From the NCBI RefSeq assembly GCF_014192155.1, contig NZ_JACHXO010000004.1, positions 248,001-312,000 of the forward strand: 64,000 nucleotides of DNA. Direction: 5' to 3'. This DNA comes from Roseateles terrae. GTDB lineage: Bacteria > Pseudomonadota > Gammaproteobacteria > Burkholderiales > Burkholderiaceae_C. The notes under the pieces were generated by a model that was not told where the DNA came from, did no database searches, and saw only the letters and a program-made list of their open reading frames with translations. Position numbers and translations under genes: made by a program. The stretch's first letter is position 1, and each line of letters starts with the position of its first letter. Positions 35,701-43,721 of the stretch are shown here, in pieces.

Positions 35701-38700
35701 GCGCATGTTCCAGCGCACGGGCCAGCGTGGACAGGTCGTCGAAACCCACGGTCGCGGCACTGCCCGCCAGAGCATGGGCCAGCGGCTCCGCGTCCTGCGG
35801 CAGCGGCGACTGCGGCAGCAGCGACCATTCGGTCAGCTCCACCTGCAGACGGCGCGAGCGCTCATCCGCTTCGTTCAGGAAGATGTTGAACAGGGCGATG
35901 CTGATGCGCAGATGGCCAATGACCTTCACGCCTTCGTCGCTGTCTTCCTGCGACGTCAGGTCTTCCGTCTCGTCCGTTTCGACCGACGTGCCGCCCACCA
36001 GGCTCAGCACCGGCGCGACCGCCGGCACCGGCGCAAAGGCCTGCTCGATGATCGGCTCTTCGGTCTGCACCGGCGCTTCCACCGACGGGCTGCTCAGCAG
36101 TTCGCTGTGCAGGTCCAGATGCAGATCGACGGTCTCGGCCGGCGTCTGGACGTTCGCGGTCACCGGGGTGTCCGCGGTCGTTTCGGTGACGGTCGGCTGA
36201 TCCAGGCTGGAGAGATCCAGCAGGTCCAGGTCGAGGTGCTCGCTGGGCTCGGTCGCCTCGATGGCGTCGGCCGCCTCGGCGTGAAGCTCATCCGGCAGCT
36301 CGATCGGCAGCGGCATCGGTTCGGTGGCGGTGACCTGTTCCGGTGCCAGATCCGTCGGCCAGCCTTCGGGCATGTCCAGCAGCGGTGCGGCTTCGGCGGC
36401 GGGAACGGGCATCTCCGGCAGGTCCGGCACTTCCACCAGTTCCGGAATCGCGGGGTCGAGGTGCAGGGATGCGTCGGCAGACAGCGAGGACAGGTCCAGC
36501 GCGGCGTCGAGCTGCGGCACATCCAGCGGCGGCATGTCGCGCGACGGCACCGCCTGTTGGGTCGCTTCCGTCGGGAAGTCCAGCGACAGGTCCAGCGTGG
36601 GCTCGTCCAGGCCCGCCGGCGCCACAGGCGTGTCCAGGCTCAGCGGCGGCACGTCCAGGCCCGGCAGGTCGAGGGCGGGCAGGCCATCGGCGGCCACCGG
36701 CGAGGTGGCCTCCAGCGGCGCCAGCGGCAGATCGTCCAGCGTTTCGACGGCGGTGGGCAGCTCGGCCACTTCCACCACTTCGGGCACTTCGGCGACCTCG
36801 ATGATCTCGGGCACTTCCACCAGTTCCGGCACGTCCATCGGAGCGACGGCGGGCGCGGATGCGGCAGCTGCAGCAGGTGCGGCGGCAACCACCACCGGCG
36901 CTGCGGAAACCTTCAGCGGCTCGTAGCGGTTGTTCAGACGCAGGGCATCGGCAGCGGCGCGGAACGGTGCGCTGCTGTAGCCGTGCGGACGCTTCTCACC
37001 GATGGCGGTCGCCCAGGCCTGGAAGGCGTCGAGCGCTTCCTGGCTGGCGCGCAGCAGGTCGGCGTCGGCTTGCGGATGCTCGGAGAGGCGGTGATTGAAC
37101 AGCTGCTCAAACGCCCAGCCCGCTTCGCCAAACTCATTGAGCCCCACCATGCGGGAGCTGCCCTTGAGCGTGTGGAAAGCGCGGCGGACGGTGGTCAGCT
37201 CTTCGCGGTTGCTGCTGTCGCGGGCCAGCACGGCCAGCGCGTCGCGGGCGGTGGTGACCACTTCGCCGACTTCTTCCAGGAAGATTTCGAGCATCTCCTG
37301 GTCGACGTCCGCTTCTTCCTGAGGAATGGGAGCGGACTCGGGCACGGCCGGCGGCGCCACCGGGGCGGATGCCTCGATGAACTGCTGCAGCGACTCGGCA
37401 GCGGCGGTGTTTTCCTGGCCTTCGCTCAGCAGTTGCTGCTGGGCTTGCTGGGCGGCCTGGGCGAGGTGGAGGTCGTCCGCAGCGCGGGCTTCCTGAGAGA
37501 TACGTTCCAGGTCGCGCGCCAGGTCTTCCGCCGGGCGGTCGCCCTGGGCGACGGCAGCGGCGGTGGCCTGGAGCTGGTCCAGCAGTTGCGGTGCCGGCGC
37601 CTCTTCGGGCTGGGCATCCGCGACTTCCGCCGCCGGATGGTGCTCGCTTTCGCGACCAACCAGCGACTGCAGCAGACCGCTGGCATCGTCGAAGCGGAAC
37701 ATGCGCTTGGCCAGCTGAGGCTGGACGCTGAGCATGTCGATCAGGAAACCGAGTGCACCGAGGTTGTTGGCCAGTCGGTCGAACTGGGCACGCGGACCGG
37801 GCAGCGACGGATCGACTTCGGTCTGGGCCAGCTCGTCCACCTGGTCGCGCATGCGCAGCGTGGCTTGCGCGGCCTGGGACAGACCCAGCACGCTGAACAC
37901 ACCGCGCATGGTCTGCAGCTGGCTCGGCACCGGGATCAGCTGGTCACGCTTGGTCGGGTCGCGGAAATATTCGTCGCACTGACGCTCGACCTCGGAGAGG
38001 CTGTTGCGCAGTTCATGCACCACCGAACCCAGGGTCTGGCGGTCCGCCACGCGGCGGTACAGCTCTTCCATCCAGGCTTCCAGCGGCTCGGGCGTCTGGC
38101 CCTTGGCCACCGCCTCGATGCGACGGGACAGGGTGACGACGCGGTCGGCCTGCTCCGGCTGGTCGAAGGCCTCGTCTTCGAGGGCCGCTTCCAGGTAGAG
38201 CATCGCCGTGGCGATTTCCATGGCCAGCGTCGGCTCGGGCGGACGGCCCGAACGCAGCGTGGCCACGACGGCGCGGCGCAGCGTGTCGCCCAGCACTTCG
38301 CCACTGGGGAAGAGCTTCTGCAGCGATTCGGCAACGCCGGCAAACTGTTCGTCCAGACCGCCCAGGCGATGGGTTTCGCCTTCGGCGGCGGAGCCCCACG
38401 ATTCCTTGGCCGTGGCCACACGGCGCTTGGCCGCCTGCACCCAGGTCGGGTCGATCTTGCCGAGGGTGTCGTCGCGATAGTCGACCGCGGGCGCTTCGAT
38501 CAGTCCATAAGCCAGCTGCACCGCTTCCAGGCGGGGCGCGGAGCCCGGCGCCGGATGCTTGGCAGCTGCGGCGAAGAACAGCAGGTCCTTGGCCAGACGC
38601 TCCGACGGGGCGGCGTCACGGCCGGCGCGCAGCTGGGCCAGCAGGCGAGACCCCAGGCGCTTGACCAGGGTGTCCACCGGCAGCAGGCCGCGGGACTGCG

Positions 38701-39391
38701 CTTCGAATTGGGCCGCCGCCAGCATCCACAGCGTACGGCCGTGGGGCTGGGTCTGGGTCAGTGCCAGGCCGGCGCACAGGTCGCTCAGCAGCTGGCCTTG
38801 TCCCGGCGCGGGGGCGCGCATCTGCTTGAGCAGCAGCGCCTCGAAGGGCGCACGCATCTGCTCGGGCGTGAGGGCCCGCACGGCCGCATCGGTCGGCAGG
38901 TCACGCCAGCGGAACTCCTGGGTCCACAGGTCGGCCGGATGGATACGGCCTGCCCCGTTGAGTTCCTGCAAGGTTTGATAGGCCGGGAACAGCGCCAGCG
39001 AACTGGGCTGGCCGCCGGCCAGGGTCTTGGCGATGAAGGCCAGCACGGCGAAGTCGGCCCGCTCGACCGCCTCCACTTCCGCGACCGACACCAGCGCCGG
39101 GTTTTCCGCCAGGCGGAACAGCGTGGCCTCGGCAGCGCGCAACAGGTGCGCAGCCGCCGGCAGGCTCACCACCGCCAGCACGCCGGCTGCCTGGTGCATC
39201 TGTTGGGCCGCTCCCTGCAGCGCCGGGCTGGGCTGGCCTTCGCCGCCCAGGGTGGAAACGCGCGCGTCGGTATCGCGGAGCACTCGGCGCAGGGCCTTGT
39301 GCACCGATTCCAGCGTGCGACGCAGTTCCTCCTGAACCCAGGCCAAGGGGCTCAGGTCTGCCGGGAACTCGGATTCGCGCGAAAGGTCCAT
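32744..39391 (-). CDS. pilL: Giant CheA-type hybrid kinase of type IV pilus chemosensing (PilL/ChpA)
   Basis: A 2215-residue histidine kinase that phosphorylates PilG and PilH in the Pil-Chp chemosensory system, controlling twitching motility and surface responses. After an N-terminal PilL-type helical region come Hpt domains with phospho-His at about 740 (AFHTLKGSS), 1206 ([12 protein letters not shown]) and 1391 (VLHTFKGGARLAG). The CheA dimerisation/ATPase core includes HLLRNSVVHGIE and GRGVGMDVV, then a CheW-like domain and a C-terminal receiver with Asp2137 (SDIEMPRMDG). Two long acidic Pro/Ala/Val-rich linkers (about 850-1180 and 1460-1600, with repeated VEVPE/VEVAE units) separate the Hpt domains. 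The gene is the last of pilGHIJL here. Confidence 0.95.
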   Translation of the reverse strand: MDLSRESEFPADLSPLAWVQEELRRTLESVHKALRRVLRDTDARVSTLGGEGQPSPALQGAAQQMHQAAGVLAVVSLPAAAHLLRAAEATLFRLAENPALVSVAEVEAVERADFAVLAFIAKTLAGGQPSSLALFPAYQTLQELNGAGRIHPADLWTQEFRWRDLPTDAAVRALTPEQMRAPFEALLLKQMRAPAPGQGQLLSDLCAGLALTQTQPHGRTLWMLAAAQFEAQSRGLLPVDTLVKRLGSRLLAQLRAGRDAAPSERLAKDLLFFAAAAKHPAPGSAPRLEAVQLAYGLIEAPAVDYRDDTLGKIDPTWVQAAKRRVATAKESWGSAAEGETHRLGGLDEQFAGVAESLQKLFPSGEVLGDTLRRAVVATLRSGRPPEPTLAMEIATAMLYLEAALEDEAFDQPEQADRVVTLSRRIEAVAKGQTPEPLEAWMEELYRRVADRQTLGSVVHELRNSLSEVERQCDEYFRDPTKRDQLIPVPSQLQTMRGVFSVLGLSQAAQATLRMRDQVDELAQTEVDPSLPGPRAQFDRLANNLGALGFLIDMLSVQPQLAKRMFRFDDASGLLQSLVGRESEHHPAAEVADAQPEEAPAPQLLDQLQATAAAVAQGDRPAEDLARDLERISQEARAADDLHLAQAAQQAQQQLLSEGQENTAAAESLQQFIEASAPVAPPAVPESAPIPQEEADVDQEMLEIFLEEVGEVVTTARDALAVLARDSSNREELTTVRRAFHTLKGSSRMVGLNEFGEAGWAFEQLFNHRLSEHPQADADLLRASQEALDAFQAWATAIGEKRPHGYSSAPFRAAADALRLNNRYEPLKVSAAPVVVAAAPAAAAASAPAVAPMDVPELVEVPEIIEVAEVPEVVEVAELPTAVETLDDLPLAPLEATSPVAADGLPALDLPGLDVPPLSLDTPVAPAGLDEPTLDLSLDFPTEATQQAVPSRDMPPLDVPQLDAALDLSSLSADASLHLDPAIPELVEVPDLPEMPVPAAEAAPLLDMPEGWPTDLAPEQVTATEPMPLPIELPDELHAEAADAIEATEPSEHLDLDLLDLSSLDQPTVTETTADTPVTANVQTPAETVDLHLDLHSELLSSPSVEAPVQTEEPIIEQAFAPVPAVAPVLSLVGGTSVETDETEDLTSQEDSDEGVKVIGHLRISIALFNIFLNEADERSRRLQVELTEWSLLPQSPLPQDAEPLAHALAGSAATVGFDDLSTLARALEHALGRAQGHVVADPTLFQRGSDEIRRLLHQFAAGFLKEVDAVLLAELQLFQPGEPLPDGALDSDEGLLAMTLDEVSTASQAAEPQVPPAYLAAVAEPVPSVAHDEFADDDFDFSLPDQIEPELMPIFEEEAEDLLRQLHAGLREWASQPQDASRASACMRVLHTFKGGARLAGAMRLGEQAHNLESQIERLMGDGQADHGQVLELQDAADALEYSFQNLQRDWRNPAPVVPAPMVAPVAAPIPAPVPAPAPVEAPAPETAEVVEVAEVAENAEATEVVEPVELMDVVEADEVPAAELPVEGSDAVAAEPAAVVEAAAEPVAAPAVAEAPVAPVPAVISQPVVPADIDIDWAHFSEVADLGQPMESAPVAPAAQVRVRGVLLERMAALSGEVAIRRARLESELGQMRVLLGDLDDNLERLRTQLRELELQAEARIAARQEAAQATGKDFDPLEFDRYTRFQELTRMLAESVNDVATVQRGLQRNVAAGEDELAGQSRLTRELQDDLLRTRMVEFDNSLGERLHRVVRQAARESGKQAQLEVRGGGVELDRSVLERLTGAFEHLLRNSVVHGIEAPAVREAAGKAPLGRIVLSLHQEGNEIQVRFSDDGAGLNLERIRARGESQGLIQAGQSLTNKQLMELIYEPGFSTAESLTEMAGRGVGMDVVRSEVNTLGGYVLTDSTPGQGASFELRVPLTTALTQVVVLRYGERKVAVPASLMLSVQRLTADQVDKAYQDGFMQVAGEQLPFYWLGGLMNATERGVAQGRTLPVVLVHSAQQRLALHVDEVLGNQEVVVKNLGPQLMQVPGLAGISLLASGDVALIYNPVALANRYGHAAQQRVHERSAAAQVVVEKPIVPLAPLVMVVDDSLTVRRVTQRMLEREGYRVLLAKDGLDAMERLSGDELPAVVLSDIEMPRMDGFDLVRNLRADARLRALPVIMITSRIAQKHRDYAQQLGVDDYLGKPYDEEHLLGLIGRYTAQNVAAQAVVS

Positions 39392-39515
39392 GCTCGCTCT
39401 TTATTGTCGCTATGTAATGGTCAGCGCCGTGGTGGCCGTGATCCCTGTGTGCTGTGCTGTGTGCCGCCCTGTGTGCCGGTCGAGGTGCTGCCCCTGTGCC
39501 GTTGCCCGGCAGGGA

Positions 39516-41786
39516 TCAGCTGGTCACCTTGAATCGGGCCACCGACTGCTTCAGCGCTTCCGCCGACCGGGACAGCTCATGCACCATCTGGGCGGTGGAA
39601 CGCGTACCTTCGGAAGTCTGCTCGGTCACCGCGAAGATGTGCTGAATATTTGCACCCACCTCGTTGGCCGCACGGGCTTCGTTCTGCGCAACGGTCGTGA
39701 TCTGACCGATCAGTTCGTCCAGGCGACGCGACACCGCGTCGATGTCTTCCAGGGCGCGACCGGCCGCGTCAGACAGCTTGGTACCTTCCACCACACCCAG
39801 GGTGGAGCGTTCCATAGCGGCCACCGCGTCGTGCGTGTCGGTCTGAATGGTCTTCACCAGGGCCGCGATTCGGCGCGTTGCATCGGCGGAACGTTCCGCC
39901 AGACGCTGCACTTCTTCCGCCACCACCGAGAAGCCGCGACCGGCTTCACCGGCGGATGCGGCCTGGATGGCCGCGTTCAGCGCCAGCACGTTGGTCTGTT
40001 CGGTAATGTCCGAAATCAGCTCGGTGATCTCGCCAATTTCCTGCGACGACTCGCCCAGACGCTTGATCCGCTTCGACGTTTCCTGGATCTGGTCCCGGAT
40101 CTGGTTCATACCGCCGATGTTGTTTTGCATCGCCTGCAGACCCTGTTCAGCAGCCATACGCGACTGGCGGGCCACTTCGGCCGTTGTCTGCGCCTGCGTG
40201 GACACATCGTTGATTCGGTGGGCCATCTGCAGCACCGCTTCACCGGTGGCGCGAATCTCGTGCAGCTGTTCGGTCGAGGCGGCCAGCAGTTCGGTCGAGG
40301 TCTGGTCGACCTGCGCGGTCGTGTCCGTCACCCGCACGGCCGTCGTCTGCACCTGGTGCACCAGGCTGCGCAGCTCTTCCACCGTGTAGTTCACCGAGTC
40401 GGCGATCGCGCCGGTGATGTCTTCCGTCACCGTGGCCTGGTGGGTCAAGTCACCTTCAGCCACCGTCTGCAGTTCGTTCATCAGACGCAGAATGGCGGCC
40501 TGGTTCGCGTCGTTGACGCGCTTGGCTTCCTGTTCCTGCGCTTCAGCTTCACGACGCTGTTCGTCAGCGAGCTGGGCACGGCGGGCCTGGTCACGCACAT
40601 ACAGCTGCAGGAAGCCGACCGCGCCGCCCACCAGGGCCAGCAGCGACAGCACCATGCCAGCCACCAGGACGAAGCTCAGACCGCCGGCCGCAGCCAGGTC
40701 GGTCGAGAGCTGGCCCAGGTCCTTACGCAGCACTTCGCTGTCGTTCAGGATGGAGGTCTGCGCTTCCCGCGAGGACACCAGGCCCTGCAGGTTGGACAGA
40801 ATGGCGGTGGCCTGGGTGCGGGTCTGGTCGTACTGGCTCAGCAGCACCTTCAGGCGCTCACGCACCTGCGGATCCTTGGCGCCATTCAGGCGCAGTTCCG
40901 GGTTGCCGTCCAGCAGGGCCTGAGCGATTTCACGGAAGGCGTTCAAGTCCTTGCCCAGCAGGAACACGGCCTCGGGGCTCACGCCGTCCTGGGTCAGGAA
41001 TTCGTTGGCGGACTTGCCGATCCGCTGCGTCAGCATCACCAGCTGACCGACCGCGGCCACTTCACCGGTGGAGGCATTGCCCTGGATCGACAGCGAAGCC
41101 ACGGCTTCAGCGCTTTCCAGCAGGTCCGACGACTGGCGGTTAATGGCGCGCAGAGCGGCGCCCACCTGCGTCAGCACCTTTTCCTGAGCCAGCATCACCT
41201 TGGTGTTCTTGTCGGCGCGCTCGACCATCGGGGCGATCTTCTCGAGCAGCGGCTTGACGGAGCCCGGGGCTTCGGCCAGGGTGTCCGAACCGTCCCGCAG
41301 GCCGGCGATCACGCTGGTCAGCACCTGCGAGCTTTCCTTCATTTCAGGGAAGGCGTTCTTGTTGCCCAGCAGCGCGGTCGAGACCGCCTTGGCCAGACGC
41401 TGCGATTCCGTCATCGCCTGACCGGCACCGGCCACCTGGTCGGCGGCGCGGTTCGAACCCACGAGGCTGAGGGTCACGGTCAGCACGGTGCCCACCAGAC
41501 CGGCAGCCACCAGGGCTGTCAGCAGGCCGGTGCGACGCGGCGGCTGCGGCGGCAGCTTCTTGGGCATGGACGACGCGGATTCCACGGCCGCGGTGGTCGG
41601 CTGGAAGCCGGCACCGGTTTCCTGGAACTCTGCGGTGGGCTGGGCGGTGGTGATGATCGAGGGCTGGAAGTCCTGCGATTCATCGGCCGCGGCCGCGTTC
41701 TCGGTCGAGGGGCCGGTGTCGTCGATGTCGACGTCCGCCTTGCCCTCGTTTTTGCCCTTGTTCTTGATTTTGTCCAGGAAGCTCAT
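39516..41786 (-). CDS. pilJ: Type IV pilus methyl-accepting chemotaxis protein PilJ
   Basis: Membrane receptor that feeds the PilL kinase. The 756-residue product has a cytoplasmic N-terminal region of about 85 residues, span 1 at about 86-109, a long periplasmic helical PilJ sensor domain, span 2 around residue 370-390, HAMP, and the conserved signalling tip (NVLALNAAIQAASAGEAGRGF). No C-terminal pentapeptide for CheR is visible (ends ARFKVTS). The ATG at 41786 follows a GAGGG Shine-Dalgarno. It lies between pilI and pilL on the same strand. Confidence 0.95.
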   Translation of the reverse strand: MSFLDKIKNKGKNEGKADVDIDDTGPSTENAAAADESQDFQPSIITTAQPTAEFQETGAGFQPTTAAVESASSMPKKLPPQPPRRTGLLTALVAAGLVGTVLTVTLSLVGSNRAADQVAGAGQAMTESQRLAKAVSTALLGNKNAFPEMKESSQVLTSVIAGLRDGSDTLAEAPGSVKPLLEKIAPMVERADKNTKVMLAQEKVLTQVGAALRAINRQSSDLLESAEAVASLSIQGNASTGEVAAVGQLVMLTQRIGKSANEFLTQDGVSPEAVFLLGKDLNAFREIAQALLDGNPELRLNGAKDPQVRERLKVLLSQYDQTRTQATAILSNLQGLVSSREAQTSILNDSEVLRKDLGQLSTDLAAAGGLSFVLVAGMVLSLLALVGGAVGFLQLYVRDQARRAQLADEQRREAEAQEQEAKRVNDANQAAILRLMNELQTVAEGDLTHQATVTEDITGAIADSVNYTVEELRSLVHQVQTTAVRVTDTTAQVDQTSTELLAASTEQLHEIRATGEAVLQMAHRINDVSTQAQTTAEVARQSRMAAEQGLQAMQNNIGGMNQIRDQIQETSKRIKRLGESSQEIGEITELISDITEQTNVLALNAAIQAASAGEAGRGFSVVAEEVQRLAERSADATRRIAALVKTIQTDTHDAVAAMERSTLGVVEGTKLSDAAGRALEDIDAVSRRLDELIGQITTVAQNEARAANEVGANIQHIFAVTEQTSEGTRSTAQMVHELSRSAEALKQSVARFKVTS

Positions 41787-41844
41787 CACACCCTCGTTTG
41801 GTCTCGTTTCGTCGAAGCTGGCCGTCACAGGCCGCATTCAGGCA

Positions 41845-42363
41845 TCAGTTCAAAACAATGCGCAGGAATTGGGGATGCAGGATCAGTGCATCCAGATCCA
41901 GCACCTGCCAGCGCCGGCCCTGCCCGTCGCGCATGCGCATCGGGGCGAAGTCGGGATGGCCGGCCGTGTCCGGCTCGGCCTGAAGCTGTTCGTCGCCGCG
42001 CAGGCCGAGGAGCTGGTCCACCAGCAGCGCGCAGTTGATACCCAGCTCCGGGTTGATCGACACCAACCGGTGGGAAGGCGTCAGGGAGGTCGCGCCCCGC
42101 AGGCCCAGGAAGGCCGACAGGTCCACCACCGTATGCAAGCCGCCGCGCAGGTTGGCCACGCCCAGCATCCACGGCTGGGTATAGGGCACCTGCTGCAGCG
42201 GCACAGGGGTAAAGATTTCGCCGGACTGTTTCAGCGGCAGCAGCAAGCCCAGGCCGGCACACTCCACGGCCAGCCAGTTGGCGGCTTGCGGCGTCTCGCG
42301 CGCCGCCTGCATCCGTTGCGCCAGGCGTTGCTGGAGGTCTCGCAGGGCTTGCTTGTTGGCCAT
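41845..42363 (-). CDS. pilI: CheW-like adaptor PilI
   Basis: Adaptor of 172 residues that couples the PilJ receptor to the PilL kinase. It has a single CheW domain with the VANLRGGLHTVVDLSAFLGL signature. It starts four bases after the pilH stop and is followed by pilJ, so it is translated as part of the same operon. Cytoplasmic, no catalytic site. Confidence 0.94.
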   Translation of the reverse strand: MANKQALRDLQQRLAQRMQAARETPQAANWLAVECAGLGLLLPLKQSGEIFTPVPLQQVPYTQPWMLGVANLRGGLHTVVDLSAFLGLRGATSLTPSHRLVSINPELGINCALLVDQLLGLRGDEQLQAEPDTAGHPDFAPMRMRDGQGRRWQVLDLDALILHPQFLRIVLN

Positions 42364-42367
42364 GGTC

Positions 42368-42733
42368 TCAGCCCAGTGCCTTGATCTTGGCGATCAGCTC
42401 GTCCGCCTTGACCGGCTTGACGACGTAGTCGCGGGCGCCCTGGCGCATGCCCCAGACCTTGTCGGTCTCCTGGTTCTTGCTGGTGCAGATCACCACCGGC
42501 ACGTCGGCGTAACGCTCGTCGCGGGTGATGGCACGGGTCAGCTGGAAACCGTTCTGGCCGGGCATGACCACGTCCATCAGGATCAGGTCAGGCTTTTCTT
42601 CCTCGAGACGCTTCATCGCTTCTTCACCGTTTTCAGCGGTGCGCACGGTGTAGCCGCGCTTGGTCAGAAGGTCGCTCAGGTGGTGCAGCTCGGTCTTCGA
42701 ATCGTCGACGACCAGGATTTTTTGGATGGACAT
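42368..42733 (-). CDS. pilH: Response regulator PilH
   Basis: Single-domain receiver, 121 residues, phospho-Asp in LILMDVVMPGQNG, acidic pair in VVDDSKTE and conserved Lys in YVVKPVK. In the Pil-Chp system PilH tends to promote pilus retraction or acts as a phosphate sink opposite PilG. Assignment as PilH rests on order (pilG-pilH-pilI-pilJ-pilL) and on the CTSKNQETDKVWGMRQGA segment. It lies 125 bases after pilG and four bases before pilI. Confidence 0.94.
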   Translation of the reverse strand: MSIQKILVVDDSKTELHHLSDLLTKRGYTVRTAENGEEAMKRLEEEKPDLILMDVVMPGQNGFQLTRAITRDERYADVPVVICTSKNQETDKVWGMRQGARDYVVKPVKADELIAKIKALG

Positions 42734-42858
42734 GGATGCTCCCAGGTAGCGCGGCCAGACTTCGGCCGCGATGGCCTTTTTGTCAGGGATGATGAGATTG
42801 ACAGGAAACTCGGAAGTTCAAACGCCGCGATAACGCGGCGGTGTGAGGTTGTTGACGT

Positions 42859-43239
42859 TCAGGGCTCTCGCCTGTGCTGCTGGACTGCCTGCAGCAACTG
42901 ATCCTTGGTGAACGGTTTGGTCAGATAGTCCTGCGAACCCACCATCCGTCCCCGCGCCTTGTCGAACAGACCGTCCTTGGAAGACAGCATGATGACCGGG
43001 ACTTGGGAAAACTGCGGATTCCGCTTGATGATGGCGCAGGTCTGATAACCGTCCAGCCGCGGCATCAGGATGTCGCAGAACACGAGGTCCGGCTGGTAGT
43101 CGCTCAGCTTGGCGAGGGCGTCGAAGCCATCCTCCGCCAGCACCACCTGATGCCCACCCTGCTTCAGAAAGATTTCTGCGCTGCGGCGGATGGTGTTGCT
43201 GTCGTCGATGACCAGCACCTTTGTGGCCTTGGATTCCAA
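42859..43239 (-). CDS. pilG: Response regulator PilG
   Basis: Single-domain receiver, 126 residues, phospho-Asp in LVFCDILMPRLDGYQTC, acidic pair in VIDDSNTIR and Lys in YLTKPFTKD. PilG promotes pilus extension and acts with adenylate cyclase in Pseudomonas. It is the first pil gene here, 157 bases after the rubredoxin gene. No independent promoter could be assigned in that spacer. Confidence 0.95.
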   Translation of the reverse strand: MESKATKVLVIDDSNTIRRSAEIFLKQGGHQVVLAEDGFDALAKLSDYQPDLVFCDILMPRLDGYQTCAIIKRNPQFSQVPVIMLSSKDGLFDKARGRMVGSQDYLTKPFTKDQLLQAVQQHRREP

Positions 43240-43396
43240 GCTGTTCTCCGTAAGTGTCAGACCAGGGTCGTCAGTGTTGTTGCGATTCGGGCCGGCGCGA
43301 CACAGGAAGCGAGGGGCTTCCGTGATCCGTTTCGCGCTAGTTGCCAGTTCGTGGGTCCGGTTCGGGCGGTCAGCACCGCCCGGGCCATCCGATCGG

Positions 43397-43588
43397 TCAG
43401 ATCTGGACCATTTCGAAGTCTTCCTTGCGGGCGCCGCACTCCGGGCAGGTCCAATTCATGTTCACATCTTCCCAACGCGTGTTGGGAGCGATACCGTGCT
43501 CAGGGTCTCCGGCGGCTTCGTCATAAATCCAGCCACAGATCAGGCACATCCAGGTCCTTGCTTCGCTCACGATGGGTTGACTTTGCAT
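43397..43588 (-). CDS. Rubredoxin
   Basis: Small iron protein that carries one electron, 63 residues from the ATG at 43588 (a GTG three bases earlier is also possible). The two knuckles that hold the FeCys4 site are CLICGW and CPECGA. Rubredoxin followed by pilG is a common arrangement in Burkholderiales, though the link between the two is unexplained. No Shine-Dalgarno precedes the start; the sequence just upstream is a palindrome. The redox partner is unknown. Confidence 0.96.
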   Translation of the reverse strand: MQSQPIVSEARTWMCLICGWIYDEAAGDPEHGIAPNTRWEDVNMNWTCPECGARKEDFEMVQI

Positions 43589-43590
43589 CA

Positions 43591-43613
43591 CTACAATGAT
43601 CGAAAGATTGTAG
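43591..43613. promoter_or_regulatory. Palindrome with back-to-back TACAAT hexamers between rubredoxin and thiD
   Basis: CTACAAT (43591-43597) and ATTGTAG (43607-43613) are exact reverse complements around a nine-base centre. Each arm reads TACAAT on one strand, a good -10 match, so the same element could carry divergent -10 boxes or be an operator. It touches the rubredoxin start, implying a very short leader. No matching -35 boxes were found at 16-18 bases. Confidence 0.5.
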
Positions 43614-43721
43614 CCACGCCCCCTGGGTATCCCGGAGGGCAGAAGTACCGATGAAACAACAGTTAAAACCGGTCCTTCGTCACATTTCGCGCATCAGTTC
43701 ACGGCTTCCCGCCGCCCATCC

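Noticed and set aside
39392-39515. TGTGTGC-rich spacer between pilL and pilJ as a regulatory repeat
   Set aside because: The short repeats are irregular, and no binding site or structure could be defined.
35048-39532. A 1494-codon open frame antisense to pilL
   Set aside because: In high-GC genomes the strand opposite a real gene often lacks stops. pilL on the minus strand has full domain matches; the antisense product is Gln/His/Arg-rich without recognisable domains.
39390-42038. An 882-codon open frame antisense to pilJ and pilI
   Set aside because: Same composition artefact. It spans two well-supported genes and the spacer between them and has no recognisable domain.
43592-43721. TPP riboswitch upstream of thiD
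   Set aside because: The spacer lacks the conserved thi-box segments and is too short for a full TPP aptamer plus expression platform.
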